Of a DNA stretch of 64,000 nt, positions 44,758 through 53,863 are shown one piece after another. How positions within the stretch are numbered: the first letter of the stretch is position 1; every line of letters begins with the position of its first letter. The notes under the pieces were generated by a model. The model saw only the letters and a program-made list of their open reading frames with translations. It was not told where the DNA came from and did no database searches. The position numbers and the translations under genes were made by a program. Location: positions 7,634,501 to 7,698,500 of the forward strand of contig NZ_CP139972.1 of the NCBI RefSeq assembly GCF_034424315.1. Reading direction: 5' to 3'. The stretch comes from Chitinophaga sancti. GTDB lineage: Bacteria; Bacteroidota; Bacteroidia; Chitinophagales; Chitinophagaceae.

Positions 44758-46206
44758 ATGCTGCCATTCCAAACCCTTATTCCCCTGAATAAAACCTTAG
44801 CCCTGCCTGTCTACAGGCAGATCGCCAACGCTATTACCCAGCATATCAAGAATGGGATACTAAAGCCCGAAACCGCTCTGCCAGGCACCCGTGAAATGGC
44901 TGAGATCCTGGATGTACACCGCAAAACGGTCATTGCCGCTTATAGTGAATTACAGATCCAGGGCTGGATCCTGGTCACTCCCAGGAAGGGATTTTTTGTA
45001 GCCGGTAATCTCCCTGAATTAAAACCAAGGGAATGGAAGCAGGATGCCGCCGGGGGGTATGGTAAACAAATGTCCGCCCCTTTCAACGTCCTGACAAAGG
45101 ATCGGCAGGGCGGTATCTATGCGCCTGATACTCCTTTCAGGCTTTCCATTGACGATGGCTGGCCGGATACTCGCCTGGCTCCCCTGGATTTGCTGATGCG
45201 TGAATACAGAAGTCTGCTGAAGTTTAAATATAAAAACCCCGTAACCGGAGTTGTCACTGCCGGTGCCTTCAGTTTACGGGAGGCCATGGTAGACTACCTC
45301 GCTGAAACAAGAGGAATCAAGGCCGGGATCCCTAACCTCCTGATCACCCATGGTGCCCAGATGGCCATTTATATCGCCGCAAGACTCACCATTGCTCCTG
45401 GTTCGAACGTCGTTGCCGGCACACCTGGATATTTTACTGCCAGCCAGGTCTTTCAGCATCTGGGAGCCAATCTGCTCACAGTGCCTGTAGATGACCAGGG
45501 TATGGATACGGATGCTGTGGAAGCTATCTGTAAAAAGCACCCAATCAGCATGCTCTATGTCATACCTCATCACCATCATCCTACTACGGTGACCCTTAGT
45601 CCGGCCAGGAGAATGCACCTGCTGGAACTGTCCGCACAGTATAACTTTGCCATCATTGAAGATGACTATGACTATGGTTTTCACTATAATTCTTCCCCAT
45701 ACCTGCCATTGGCCAGTGGACAGCATGAAGGCAGGGTGATCTATATCGGCTCTTTCTCCAAATCACTGGCAGCCTCTGTGCGCATTGGCTTTCTGGTAGG
45801 TGCTGAAGACTTCGTTCAGCAAGGTATATACCTCCGCAAATTACTGGACCTGAAAGGCAATCACCTCATGGAAGATGCACTGGCTATATTGATCAATAAT
45901 GGGGATATATCACGTCATCTGAAAAAGGCAAATAGAATATATCAATCCAGATTGCTACACCTGACCACCCTGCTGGATACTCATCTGCAGCATACCGTCG
46001 AATATACTGTACCTATGGGCGGCATGGCTATCTGGACCCGGTTCAAAGTGCCTTTAAAAACACTCTCTGCAAACGCTGCAAAGCAGGGATTGTACATCAG
46101 CGATGGTTCTAATTACATGGTTGAAAATGCCTGCAGGATTGGTTTTGCTTCTCTGAGCGAAGCTGAAATGACCGAAGCCGTTACAATTCTGGCCAGCGGT
46201 ATATAA
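44758..46206 (+). CDS. MocR/PdxR-type GntR-family regulator with aminotransferase domain
   Basis: A 482-residue fusion. The N-terminal winged helix is GntR-like (LPVYRQIANAITQHIKNGILKPETALPGTREMAEILDVHRKTVIAAYSEL). From about residue 110 it is a fold-type I aminotransferase: DDGWPDTRLAP, EDDYDYGFHY with the PLP-contacting Asp/Tyr, and the PLP-binding Lys in YIGSFSKSLAASVRIGFLVG. Such regulators sense PLP or amino-acid adducts. The gene lies divergent to the GNAT gene. Confidence 0.92.
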   Translation: MLPFQTLIPLNKTLALPVYRQIANAITQHIKNGILKPETALPGTREMAEILDVHRKTVIAAYSELQIQGWILVTPRKGFFVAGNLPELKPREWKQDAAGGYGKQMSAPFNVLTKDRQGGIYAPDTPFRLSIDDGWPDTRLAPLDLLMREYRSLLKFKYKNPVTGVVTAGAFSLREAMVDYLAETRGIKAGIPNLLITHGAQMAIYIAARLTIAPGSNVVAGTPGYFTASQVFQHLGANLLTVPVDDQGMDTDAVEAICKKHPISMLYVIPHHHHPTTVTLSPARRMHLLELSAQYNFAIIEDDYDYGFHYNSSPYLPLASGQHEGRVIYIGSFSKSLAASVRIGFLVGAEDFVQQGIYLRKLLDLKGNHLMEDALAILINNGDISRHLKKANRIYQSRLLHLTTLLDTHLQHTVEYTVPMGGMAIWTRFKVPLKTLSANAAKQGLYISDGSNYMVENACRIGFASLSEAEMTEAVTILASGI

Positions 46207-46267
46207 TACCTTGCATTTCGGGGATATTCTTTGTATTATTATCCATTGCTTATCAACTGGATTTATC

Positions 46268-47611
46268 ATGCAGAGAAAATTATGCCTGGCTTTAGCCTGT
46301 ATTGTCATGTCTTTTAGTGTTTCCGCTCAAAAAACCAGTAACGACCCTGAAAAAGAAAAATGGTTCATGGACCTTGGTCTCGGTATGTTTATTCACTGGA
46401 GTGTAGATGCCCAGCTAGGTGCTGTGATCAGTCATAGTATGGCTGGTGCATCCGATGAATACCTGGAGCGTTTTACAAAAGAACTACCCAAAACTTTCAA
46501 CCCTCATAAGTTCAATCCCGACGACTGGGCTGTGCTGGCTAAACTTGCTGGTATGAAGTACGTGGTGTTTACCACCAAACATCACTCAGGTTTTTGTATG
46601 TGGGATACAAAGACGACTCCCTTCAATATCATGAATACCCCATTCAAAAAGGATGCAACCAAAGCCATCTTTGATGCTTTCCGCAAACAGGGCATTGCGA
46701 TTGGGATCTATTTTTCCCCCGAGGATTTTAATTATTTATACCAGCAACATGTGCCTGTAGGCAGGATGCAGCTGCCGCAGCATTTCCCTGAAAAGAACCC
46801 GGGGCTGATGGCGCTGGATAAAGCACAGCTGAAAGAACTCTTAAGTAACTACGGCAAGATAGACTTCATCTTCTTCGATGGTCCTGCCGAAGGATTGAAA
46901 GAATATGCCTGGCAACTACAACCGAATATCGTAGTGACCCGCGGACAGATGAATACACCAGAGCAGGAATTGCCTGATTCCGTATTACCCGGACCATGGG
47001 AGGCCTGCTTTACGATGGGCACAGACTGGCAGTACAAGCCAACCAACGACCCTCAGAAGTCAGGTACGGAAATGATCAATATGCTCATCGAAACCAGGGC
47101 GAAAGGTGGTAACCTTTTACTGAATGTGGGTCCTAAACCGGATGGTGAAATCCAGATCGAACAGGAAGCTTTGCTGAGAGAGTTGGCCCTGTGGCAGTTC
47201 GCCAATAACGAGGCAGTGACAGGTGTTCGCCCCTGGCATATGGCCAAAGAAGGCAATGTATGGTTTACCCGTGGTGCAGATACTTCTACCGTCTACGCTT
47301 TTGTACAGGGAGGTAAGGACTGGAAATACGGAGAAAGAAAAGATATGGTATTCCATACCCTGGAAGGGAATGCACAGACGAAAGTTTCCATTCTCGGTTA
47401 TGCCAGTCAGCTGGTAGAATATAAAGAGAATTTTGATGCAGGTATCTATTCCCAGAATACCCCGGTGGGCCTTTTTATCAGCGCGGTGAACGGGCAACGG
47501 TTTTACACGGATCGTAAATGGCCAAACCCTGTAGTACTGAAAATCGAGCATGTAAAATTTAAGCCTGTAGTGACAAGCTATCACCAGAGTACCATCGACG
47601 GTGCTAAATAA
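46268..47611 (+). CDS. Secreted GH29 alpha-L-fucosidase
   Basis: A 447-residue protein from ATG 46268, which opens the signal peptide QRKLCLALACIVMSFSVSAQ. GH29 hallmarks: WFMDLGLGMFIHWSVDAQLG at the start of the barrel, KYVVFTTKHHSGFCMWDTKTT, and the nucleophile Asp region KIDFIFFDGPAEG. A beta-sandwich domain closes the protein. It removes alpha-L-fucose from glycans in the periplasm or outside. It is a single gene, but fits the polysaccharide-degrading profile of the window. Confidence 0.9.
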   Translation: MQRKLCLALACIVMSFSVSAQKTSNDPEKEKWFMDLGLGMFIHWSVDAQLGAVISHSMAGASDEYLERFTKELPKTFNPHKFNPDDWAVLAKLAGMKYVVFTTKHHSGFCMWDTKTTPFNIMNTPFKKDATKAIFDAFRKQGIAIGIYFSPEDFNYLYQQHVPVGRMQLPQHFPEKNPGLMALDKAQLKELLSNYGKIDFIFFDGPAEGLKEYAWQLQPNIVVTRGQMNTPEQELPDSVLPGPWEACFTMGTDWQYKPTNDPQKSGTEMINMLIETRAKGGNLLLNVGPKPDGEIQIEQEALLRELALWQFANNEAVTGVRPWHMAKEGNVWFTRGADTSTVYAFVQGGKDWKYGERKDMVFHTLEGNAQTKVSILGYASQLVEYKENFDAGIYSQNTPVGLFISAVNGQRFYTDRKWPNPVVLKIEHVKFKPVVTSYHQSTIDGAK

Positions 47612-47620
47612 TATGTACGT

Positions 47621-47663
47621 CTGTCAGCTGGTAAACTGACCGGAATCGGCTCACCAGCTGACA
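47621..47663 (+). terminator. 11-bp hairpin after the fucosidase gene
   Basis: CTGTCAGCTGG (47621-47631) pairs perfectly with CCAGCTGACAG (47653-47663), 21-nt loop, followed by AATTTATT. It could also be a regulatory site just upstream of the next promoter. Confidence 0.5.
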
Positions 47664-47671
47664 GAATTTAT

Positions 47672-47679
47672 TATCTTTG
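47672..47679 (+). promoter_or_regulatory. TATCTTTG promoter -7 element
   Basis: A full match to TAnnTTTG only 11 nt before the ATG of the polyprenyl synthase gene, implying a very short or leaderless mRNA. Confidence 0.45.
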
Positions 47680-47689
47680 ATGCTAATTT

Positions 47690-48652
47690 ATGCAATTAGC
47701 GAAAAAGATACTAACAGGAGACCTTACACGATTTGACCAATATTTGCGCGAATGGATGCAGGGGGACAGTGCACTTTTTAATAGGATCACTGATTACATA
47801 CTGCGGCATTCCGGCAAGCAGGTAAGACCGGTGTTTGTATTGCTGAGCGCACACCTGGCAGGGGAGATTACGGAACAGAGTTACAGGGCCGCCGTGTTAG
47901 TAGAGCTATTGCACAATGCCTCGCTGGTGCATGATGATATTGTAGACGATGCGGCGGAGCGAAGGGGGCAAGCCTCGGTAAACGCCCTCTGGAAGAGCCG
48001 GACGGCTGTATTGGTGGGCGATGTCATGTTCTCGAACGGGATGCTCCAATCCCTCTCAATCGGCGATCATAAGATCCTGAAGATTTTCTCGGATGCTATT
48101 GAAGAAACGATAATAGGGGAGCTGGAGCAGCTAACACGCTCGAAAAAGTTAAATTTAGATGAATCTGTTTATTATACCATCATTCGTCAAAAGACGGCAG
48201 CGCTGCTTAAAGCAGCATGCAGAGCGGGAGCAGCTTCCGCTACCAATGATGAAAGCATTGTAGAAAAGATTGCATTGTTTGGAGAAAAGGTCGGTATGGC
48301 TTTTCAGATCAGAGACGACCTGTTTGATTATGGCACAGAGGATGTCGGTAAGCCGGTGGGCAATGACATCCAGGAAAAGAAGGTAACCCTGCCATTGATT
48401 TATACAATTGCCAATTGTTCTCCGGCACAACGTAAAGAATTATTATATATCATCCGGCACCAGAATACCAACAAGGAAAGAATCGCTTACCTTATTTCCG
48501 TAGTAAAGGAATGCGGAGGGCTGGACTATGCAACTGAACGTATGTATGCTTTCAGGGATGAAGCATTGGCTATACTCAATACCTTCAGCAATACAGCCGT
48601 AAAAGATGCATTGGAAGAAATAGTTCGCTATACGACTGACAGGAAATATTAA
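47690..48652 (+). CDS. Polyprenyl diphosphate synthase (trans-isoprenyl, octaprenyl-type)
   Basis: A 320-residue enzyme. First Asp-rich motif LVHDDIVDDAAERRG, second FQIRDDLFDYG, plus GKQVRPVFVLLSAHLAG near the N-terminus. It elongates farnesyl or geranylgeranyl diphosphate with isopentenyl diphosphate, most likely to supply the menaquinone side chain. Chain length cannot be read safely. Confidence 0.92.
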   Translation: MQLAKKILTGDLTRFDQYLREWMQGDSALFNRITDYILRHSGKQVRPVFVLLSAHLAGEITEQSYRAAVLVELLHNASLVHDDIVDDAAERRGQASVNALWKSRTAVLVGDVMFSNGMLQSLSIGDHKILKIFSDAIEETIIGELEQLTRSKKLNLDESVYYTIIRQKTAALLKAACRAGAASATNDESIVEKIALFGEKVGMAFQIRDDLFDYGTEDVGKPVGNDIQEKKVTLPLIYTIANCSPAQRKELLYIIRHQNTNKERIAYLISVVKECGGLDYATERMYAFRDEALAILNTFSNTAVKDALEEIVRYTTDRKY

Positions 48653-48677
48653 CATCAGGTAATCCGTAAGCATCCTC

Positions 48678-48839
48678 AATTTGCAAGCATGTCAACAGAG
48701 TATGCCTGCTACCAGACCCTTCGCACAGGCCAATGTTAAATATGCAGGAAATAATGATGCCCGCCTAACAGAAATACTGCAGCAGCAGTATATTGCTTTT
48801 TTAAGCCAAACCTGGAACTATGAAAAGCTTATTAGGTAG
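48678..48839 (+). pseudogene. Fragment of a SusD/RagB-like gene
   Basis: The open stretch with PFAQANVKYAGNNDARLTEI and LQQQYIAFLSQTWNYEKLI resembles the SusD-type segment in which a conserved (L)..I..QkyIAlF.q..eaW.e.RRTgYP motif follows the helical core. It has no signal peptide and ends where the GDPD start begins (ATG 48820 lies inside its last codons). It is best read as the remains of a lost SusD gene that once preceded the phosphodiesterase. Confidence 0.5.
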
Positions 48840-49707
48840 TATTTTAATGCTGGTCTCCCTGGCCGCATCTGCACAGTTTGATGTACAGGCACATAGAGGC
48901 GGGCGCGCACTCATGCCGGAAAATACCATTCCGGCAATGAAACATGCCATCGATCTGGGGGCACGGACACTGGAACTGGACTGCGTGATCTCTGCTGATA
49001 AAAAGGTCGTGGTTTCCCATGACCTCTATATGTCGGCTGATTTTATGCGCACACCCGAAGGAAAGGATATTGAAAAGGTCAATGAACAATCGTATAAATT
49101 GTACACCATGCCCTATGACAGTATCCGTAAATACGATGCCGGCACCAAACCTCATAAAGATTTTCCGAAGCAGGTGAAGATGAAAACGTATAAACCACTG
49201 TTGTCAGAACTGATTGACAGCGTGGAAACTTACGTGAAAACACATCACCTGAAACCCGTGTATTACAACATGGAAACCAAATGTTCACCCGATGGGGATG
49301 GTACCTTTCACCCCGCACCAGATGAATTTGTAGCACTAATGATGAAGGTAATCAAAGACAAGGGAATCCAGCACCGGGTGACTGTGCAGTCTTTTGACAT
49401 CCGGACCTTGCAGGTGATCCATAAGCTGTATCCTGAACAAAAGCTGGCACTGCTGGTATACGGAAAGGAGAGCTTCGAAACCAACCTGGCGCAATTAGGC
49501 TTTAGCCCGGACATCTATAGCCCTTACTCTGCACTGGTAACAAAAGACCTGGTAACAACTGCTCACCATAAGAACGTACAGGTACTGCCATGGACAGTCA
49601 ATGACCCGCAGGACATGCAGAAAATGATAGATCTGGGGGTAGACGGCATCATTACAGATGATCCGGAAGCCCTGGTAAAATTGGCAGGCTCTTATCAGAA
49701 GAAATAG
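48820..49707 (+). CDS. Secreted glycerophosphodiester phosphodiesterase (GDPD)
   Basis: A 295-residue protein with signal peptide KSLLGSILMLVSLAASAQ. The GDPD signature is VQAHRGGRALMPENTIPAMKHAI with catalytic His-Arg and Glu-Asn, and the second His in VVVSHDLYMS. The C-terminus reads VLPWTVNDPQDMQKMIDLGVDGIITDDPE, typical of the family. It hydrolyses glycerophosphodiesters to glycerol 3-phosphate and an alcohol, in the periplasm. In Bacteroidota such genes often follow SusCD pairs; a SusD-like fragment lies just upstream. Confidence 0.93.
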   Translation: MKSLLGSILMLVSLAASAQFDVQAHRGGRALMPENTIPAMKHAIDLGARTLELDCVISADKKVVVSHDLYMSADFMRTPEGKDIEKVNEQSYKLYTMPYDSIRKYDAGTKPHKDFPKQVKMKTYKPLLSELIDSVETYVKTHHLKPVYYNMETKCSPDGDGTFHPAPDEFVALMMKVIKDKGIQHRVTVQSFDIRTLQVIHKLYPEQKLALLVYGKESFETNLAQLGFSPDIYSPYSALVTKDLVTTAHHKNVQVLPWTVNDPQDMQKMIDLGVDGIITDDPEALVKLAGSYQKK

Positions 49708-49713
49708 ATTCAG

Positions 49714-49721
49714 TACCTTTG
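49714..49721 (+). promoter_or_regulatory. TACCTTTG promoter -7 element
   Basis: A full match to TAnnTTTG, 21 nt before the helicase ATG at 49743; supports that start rather than 49719. Confidence 0.5.
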
Positions 49722-49742
49722 CCGTTCATTTTGAATCGTATT

Positions 49743-51080
49743 ATGACTTTTGATGAACTAAACCTCAGCAAGCCTTTACTGAATGCCCTGAGTGATCTGG
49801 GCTATACAACGCCCACCACCATTCAGGCGAAGGCCTTTTCTGTGGTCATGTCCGGTCAGGACGTATGTGGCATAGCACAGACCGGTACGGGTAAAACCTT
49901 CGCTTATTTGTTGCCCTGTTTGCGGCAATGGAAGTTTTCCAAAGAACGCTATGCCCAGATCCTGGTAGTAGTGCCTACCCGGGAGCTGGTGATCCAGGTA
50001 GCGGAAGCTGTAAAAAAGCTGACCCCTTATATGAACGTGGAAGTGGCCGGATTTTTTGGCGGAGTAAATATGAACCCCCAGATGGTAACGGCTAATGGCA
50101 AACTGGATGTGGTCGTAGCTACCCCCGGTCGCCTGGTGGACCTGGTGCTGAGTGGTGCATTGAAACTAAAAGCTATTAAACGACTGGTGATTGATGAAGT
50201 GGATGAAATGCTGAACCTGGGATTCCGTCCGCAACTGAAACATATCCTGGATTTACTGCCCGCAAAAAGGCAAAACCTGCTGTTTTCTGCGACCATTACC
50301 CCGGAAGTGGAAGATCTGATGGAGGTTTACTTTAATGCGCCGGTTACTATCGAAGCGGCACCTGTAGGTACTCCCCGTGAAAATATCAGCCAGACAGGAT
50401 TTGCTGTGCCTAACTTCAACACAAAGGTAAACCTGCTGGAACTGTTGTTGAAGACACGTGAGGAAATGAGTAAGGTACTGATCTTTGCAGCTACTAAAGA
50501 ACTGGCAAACCAGCTGTTTGAGCAGGTAGAAACAAAGTTCCCTGAGCAGGTGGGTGTCATTCACTCTAATAAGGAGCAGAACCATCGTTTTAATACAGTA
50601 AAGAAGTTTAAGTCAGGCGAATACCGTTTCCTGATCGCAACAGATATTATCGCGAGAGGTATTGATATCGAGGATGTGAGCCATGTACTTAACTTTGACG
50701 TACCTGAAGTACCGGAAAGCTACCTGCATAGAATAGGTCGTACAGGCCGTGCGGATAAGCATGGTAAGTCCATCATCTTTTATACAGCACGTGAAAAAGA
50801 AGGATTGGAAAGGATTCAGGCATTGATGAATTATGAGATCCCGCTGGAACCATTACCAGCAGAACTGGAAATTTCTGATGTACTGACAGATGATGAGAAG
50901 CCGGAAGTGAAGATGAAGAATTTCCTGGTGGCTTTGCCGAAGATGGAATCTTATGGACCTGCCTTCCATGAGAAGAAAGCAAAGAATAAGAAAGTGAATG
51001 TAAAGATCTCCCATAAGGAGAAAATGCAGCAGAAATATGGCAAGCCAAAAACAAGGGGCGCCAAAAATAAAAAGAAATAA
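49743..51080 (+). CDS. DEAD-box type ATP-dependent RNA helicase with DEVD in motif II
   Basis: A 445-residue helicase. Start TFDELNLSKPLLNALSDLGYTTPTTIQ contains the Q motif. Motif I is AQTGTGKT, motif Ia PTRELV, motif II reads VIDEVDEML instead of DEAD, motif III SAT, and motif VI HRIGRTGR. The C-terminal tail is strongly basic (KKAKNKKVNVKISHKEKMQQKYGKPKTRGAKNKKK split at its middle) and probably binds RNA. It may unwind rRNA or cold-structured mRNA. Confidence 0.93.
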   Translation: MTFDELNLSKPLLNALSDLGYTTPTTIQAKAFSVVMSGQDVCGIAQTGTGKTFAYLLPCLRQWKFSKERYAQILVVVPTRELVIQVAEAVKKLTPYMNVEVAGFFGGVNMNPQMVTANGKLDVVVATPGRLVDLVLSGALKLKAIKRLVIDEVDEMLNLGFRPQLKHILDLLPAKRQNLLFSATITPEVEDLMEVYFNAPVTIEAAPVGTPRENISQTGFAVPNFNTKVNLLELLLKTREEMSKVLIFAATKELANQLFEQVETKFPEQVGVIHSNKEQNHRFNTVKKFKSGEYRFLIATDIIARGIDIEDVSHVLNFDVPEVPESYLHRIGRTGRADKHGKSIIFYTAREKEGLERIQALMNYEIPLEPLPAELEISDVLTDDEKPEVKMKNFLVALPKMESYGPAFHEKKAKNKKVNVKISHKEKMQQKYGKPKTRGAKNKKK

Positions 51081-51089
51081 AAAAAATAG

Positions 51090-51186
51090 GGTTGTACAGA
51101 AAGTAATATTTCCCGGATCCCAGACGAAGGGCGTTGTGAATGGAATTTTCAATGCCTTCAGATTACTTTCTGTACAACCTTATTTT
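51090..51186. terminator. Long 18-bp inverted repeat between convergent genes
   Basis: GGTTGTACAGAAAGTAAT (51090-51107) pairs perfectly with 51162-51179 around a 54-nt loop, with A run before and T run after. It can terminate both the helicase and the convergent GH2 gene. The loop is unusually long. Confidence 0.65.
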
Positions 51187-51263
51187 TGTTTAACTATCGA
51201 AGGGGAGAAGCTGTGCACTTGCCACGTTATAGAACTTTTATAGAAAGGGTGTGCAATGTATTG

Positions 51264-53507
51264 TTACCATGTTTTTTCGCCTTTTTTCATCTTATCATAA
51301 ATAGCCTGATACACCGGTATTTCTTCCTCATGTGCCAGTTCCACTGATTTTACCATCCACTTCAGCGCATTCTCCTTATCCCCTGATTTGTACAAGAGGT
51401 TTGCATAAGTACCCATCGTAAACGTATTCTTTTCTATTTCTACCACCTGCTCCATCCATTTCAAAGCCTGGTTCAGTAGTTTAGGATCATTGGTACCATT
51501 AAAAACCTTCAGGGCCATGCTACTGATCTTGGTAGGGGAGAAGCTGGTGCCGCCTTTACCCAGGTAGTCAGTAACATTTTCTGTCAATGGCTGCCAGTCA
51601 TGCGTCTTTTTTGCATCTGCTTCCATTTCCAGGATAGCCAGGAATTGTGGACGGAAAGGATCAGGAACAGAGGTTGTATCTGCATTTTGCAAACCCAGAT
51701 CTGCACCGGGTCTCAGCGGGATAAACGCGGCATGTATTTTTCGCAGGGTATCGAGTGGTACTTTAATAATCCGGCGATCGTAAGTAATAAGCCCGTTTTC
51801 TTCAATCTCCACATCAAAAGGCTCTGTATAAATAGATCCTGATTGACCTTGTGTTTCGTAATCTTTGAGCTTTTTGACCATAGAAGCATAGCGGGTACTC
51901 AACTCTGCCGGGGTGATTTTTACATATCCCCAACCCGCGGCAGCATCCCATTCATGCCCTTTTACAGGCACGCCGATGCCGCCCCATTCACCCAGTACCC
52001 TGGCTTTGCCTGGCAGTGCCGGCGCAATGCCAGGACCAGGATAATCATGTACATCCGCAAAATCCGCATTCGCCCATTTCTCAGCAACCTGTTGGCCGTC
52101 CATCTCATAATTCTCCCCCGTATGACCATTCACCAGGCGGGTAGGGTCGGTGCTCTTCAGCCATTTGGTCAGGCGGAGCTGATCGTAGGTGAACCAGCCT
52201 TCGTTGAAGAGTACCCAGGAGATAATGGAAGGATGATTATACAATTGTGCCACGTTTGCGGCACTTTCTTTCTCAAATGCTTCCTTGGCTTCCGGTTTCA
52301 GGCTGGCGCAGGTTACCATATCCTGCCATACCAGCATTCCTAGTTTATCAGCATAGTAATACCAGCGGGCAGGCTCGATTTTGATGTGCTTACGGATGGT
52401 GTTGAAGCCCATGCTTTTGATAGCTTCTATATCAAAACGAAGCGCTTCGTCAGTAGGAGCGGTGTAGAGTCCATCCGGCCAGAAACCCTGGTCCAGTACC
52501 CCCAGATTGTAGGTGTACTGATCATTCAGGTAAATTCTTTCCTGCCCTTTCAGATCTTTTTTGATGGCGATTTTCCGCATGCCGAAATAAGAGCTTACGG
52601 CATCGGAAGTATCCCCGTTTTGAATAAGTTTTACAGAGAGGTCGTAGAGGAAAGGATCATCCGGGCTCCAAAGATGTGCTTTGGGAACGGGTATTTTAAT
52701 TGTTTCGTTGGTCCTGCCTTTGGTTGTGCTGATTAGCGAACCATTTGCAGCAGCAAAAGCGGCCACCTTCATATTGCCCGTCATACCGCTGGTTTTCACT
52801 GTGAGGGCCACAAATCCGCCATCTACATCGGGCGTAATCACAAGGGAAGAAATATAAGTATCCGGCACCGTTTCGAGCCATACAGTTTGCCAGATGCCGG
52901 TAGTTGCAGTATAGCGGATGCCTTTGGGTGCTAATACCTGTTTGCCGTGAGGATTGATGCCCTGGTCAGATGGATCCCATACACTTACCAGGATCTCATT
53001 ATCACGTTCTTTCAGCAGGCGGGTAATATCAAAAGAAAAATTCTGATACCCACCTGTATGGGTGCCGGCCTGCTTTCCATTCACATACACAGTGGTTTGC
53101 CAGTCTACCGCCCCAAAGTGTAAAAGGATCCGTTTCCCGTCTGGCCTGGGTACCGGGGGCAGACGCCGTTTGTACCAAAGGCGTTGTGAGGGCAATACAG
53201 CCTTTTTAACGCCTGATAATGCGGATTCGATAGGATACGGTACCAGTATCTCACCAGCGAAAATTACGGGCTTTGTAGCGTCTTTATCTGTAATGGCATA
53301 TTCCCATAGTCCGTTCAGGTTTTCCCAGTTATCACGGATCATCTGGGGGCGTGGATATTCAGGCAGTGCATTGGTCGGTGAAACCAGCTGAGACCATCGG
53401 GTTTGCAGCGGAGCCTCCTGTATCTCCCAGTTGCTCTGAGCGTGTAAAAGATTGCCTGTGCAGGAAAAAGTGAGGAAAACGGCGAGTTGTTTAACAAAAC
53501 GTTTCAT
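51264..53507 (-). CDS. Secreted GH2 family beta-glycosidase with C-terminal TPR-like helices
   Basis: A 747-residue protein. The start at 53507 gives the signal peptide KRFVKQLAVFLTFSCTGNLLHAQ. GH2 layout: sugar-binding jelly roll (LHFGAVDWQTTVYVNGKQAGTHTGGYQNFSFDIT), Ig-like domain, and barrel with acid/base Glu in ISWVLFNEGW and nucleophile Glu in KARVLGEWGG. After the barrel, about 110 residues contain two TPR-like repeats (DPKLLNQALKWMEQVVEIEKN, YANLLYKSGDKENALKWMVKSVELA). Beta-galactosidase, glucuronidase or mannosidase activity is possible; the TPR tail is unusual for GH2. Confidence 0.88.
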   Translation of the reverse strand: MKRFVKQLAVFLTFSCTGNLLHAQSNWEIQEAPLQTRWSQLVSPTNALPEYPRPQMIRDNWENLNGLWEYAITDKDATKPVIFAGEILVPYPIESALSGVKKAVLPSQRLWYKRRLPPVPRPDGKRILLHFGAVDWQTTVYVNGKQAGTHTGGYQNFSFDITRLLKERDNEILVSVWDPSDQGINPHGKQVLAPKGIRYTATTGIWQTVWLETVPDTYISSLVITPDVDGGFVALTVKTSGMTGNMKVAAFAAANGSLISTTKGRTNETIKIPVPKAHLWSPDDPFLYDLSVKLIQNGDTSDAVSSYFGMRKIAIKKDLKGQERIYLNDQYTYNLGVLDQGFWPDGLYTAPTDEALRFDIEAIKSMGFNTIRKHIKIEPARWYYYADKLGMLVWQDMVTCASLKPEAKEAFEKESAANVAQLYNHPSIISWVLFNEGWFTYDQLRLTKWLKSTDPTRLVNGHTGENYEMDGQQVAEKWANADFADVHDYPGPGIAPALPGKARVLGEWGGIGVPVKGHEWDAAAGWGYVKITPAELSTRYASMVKKLKDYETQGQSGSIYTEPFDVEIEENGLITYDRRIIKVPLDTLRKIHAAFIPLRPGADLGLQNADTTSVPDPFRPQFLAILEMEADAKKTHDWQPLTENVTDYLGKGGTSFSPTKISSMALKVFNGTNDPKLLNQALKWMEQVVEIEKNTFTMGTYANLLYKSGDKENALKWMVKSVELAHEEEIPVYQAIYDKMKKGEKTW

Positions 53508-53863
53508 TATAAAGTACATGGTGTTTAAGTAGCTGACGAATATAACAGCCAGCAGGGAAGTATATCCGCAGTGATAGCAGGTAAAATATGGCTAATTGCG
53601 GATGAGAGGAAAAAGTAACATCGCCTGCAGGCAATGTTACTGTAAATGTGCAGAAAGAATCTGAATATGCAAGCAGGACATGATTGCCGGTAGCCTCATT
53701 CGCAAATGAATAATAAATTATGACATAATCGACTTGTAGGGGTGATAATGCAGATAGGTTGAAGAAGTTCTCCTCCATAAAAATAGAAGTGCGGTCAGCA
53801 CGTAACCTTTTGCAAAAACACAGGTCAGGGAATGAAATCCCCGGCCTGCGTATAAAACATACA
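53508..53863. other. Intergenic region between GH43 and GH2 genes
   Basis: 355 nt. It contains a hairpin with flanking T run on the minus strand (GTAACAT/ATGTTAC around the palindrome GCCTGCAGGC, 53615-53640) and the terminator of the GH43 gene at 53813-53848. A 95-codon minus-strand open frame (53491-53778) crosses the hairpin and the GH2 start and is probably not coding. Confidence 0.5.
53813..53848 (-). terminator. Terminator of the GH43 gene
   Basis: On the minus strand, CAGGCCGGGGA pairs with TCCCTGACCTG (G-T pairs allowed), followed by TGTTTTTGC. It lies 16 nt past the stop at 53864. Confidence 0.65.

Noticed and set aside
53491..53778. 95-codon minus-strand open frame between GH43 and GH2 genes
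   Set aside because: It runs through a perfect hairpin with T run and overlaps the GH2 signal-peptide start in another frame. No family resemblance.
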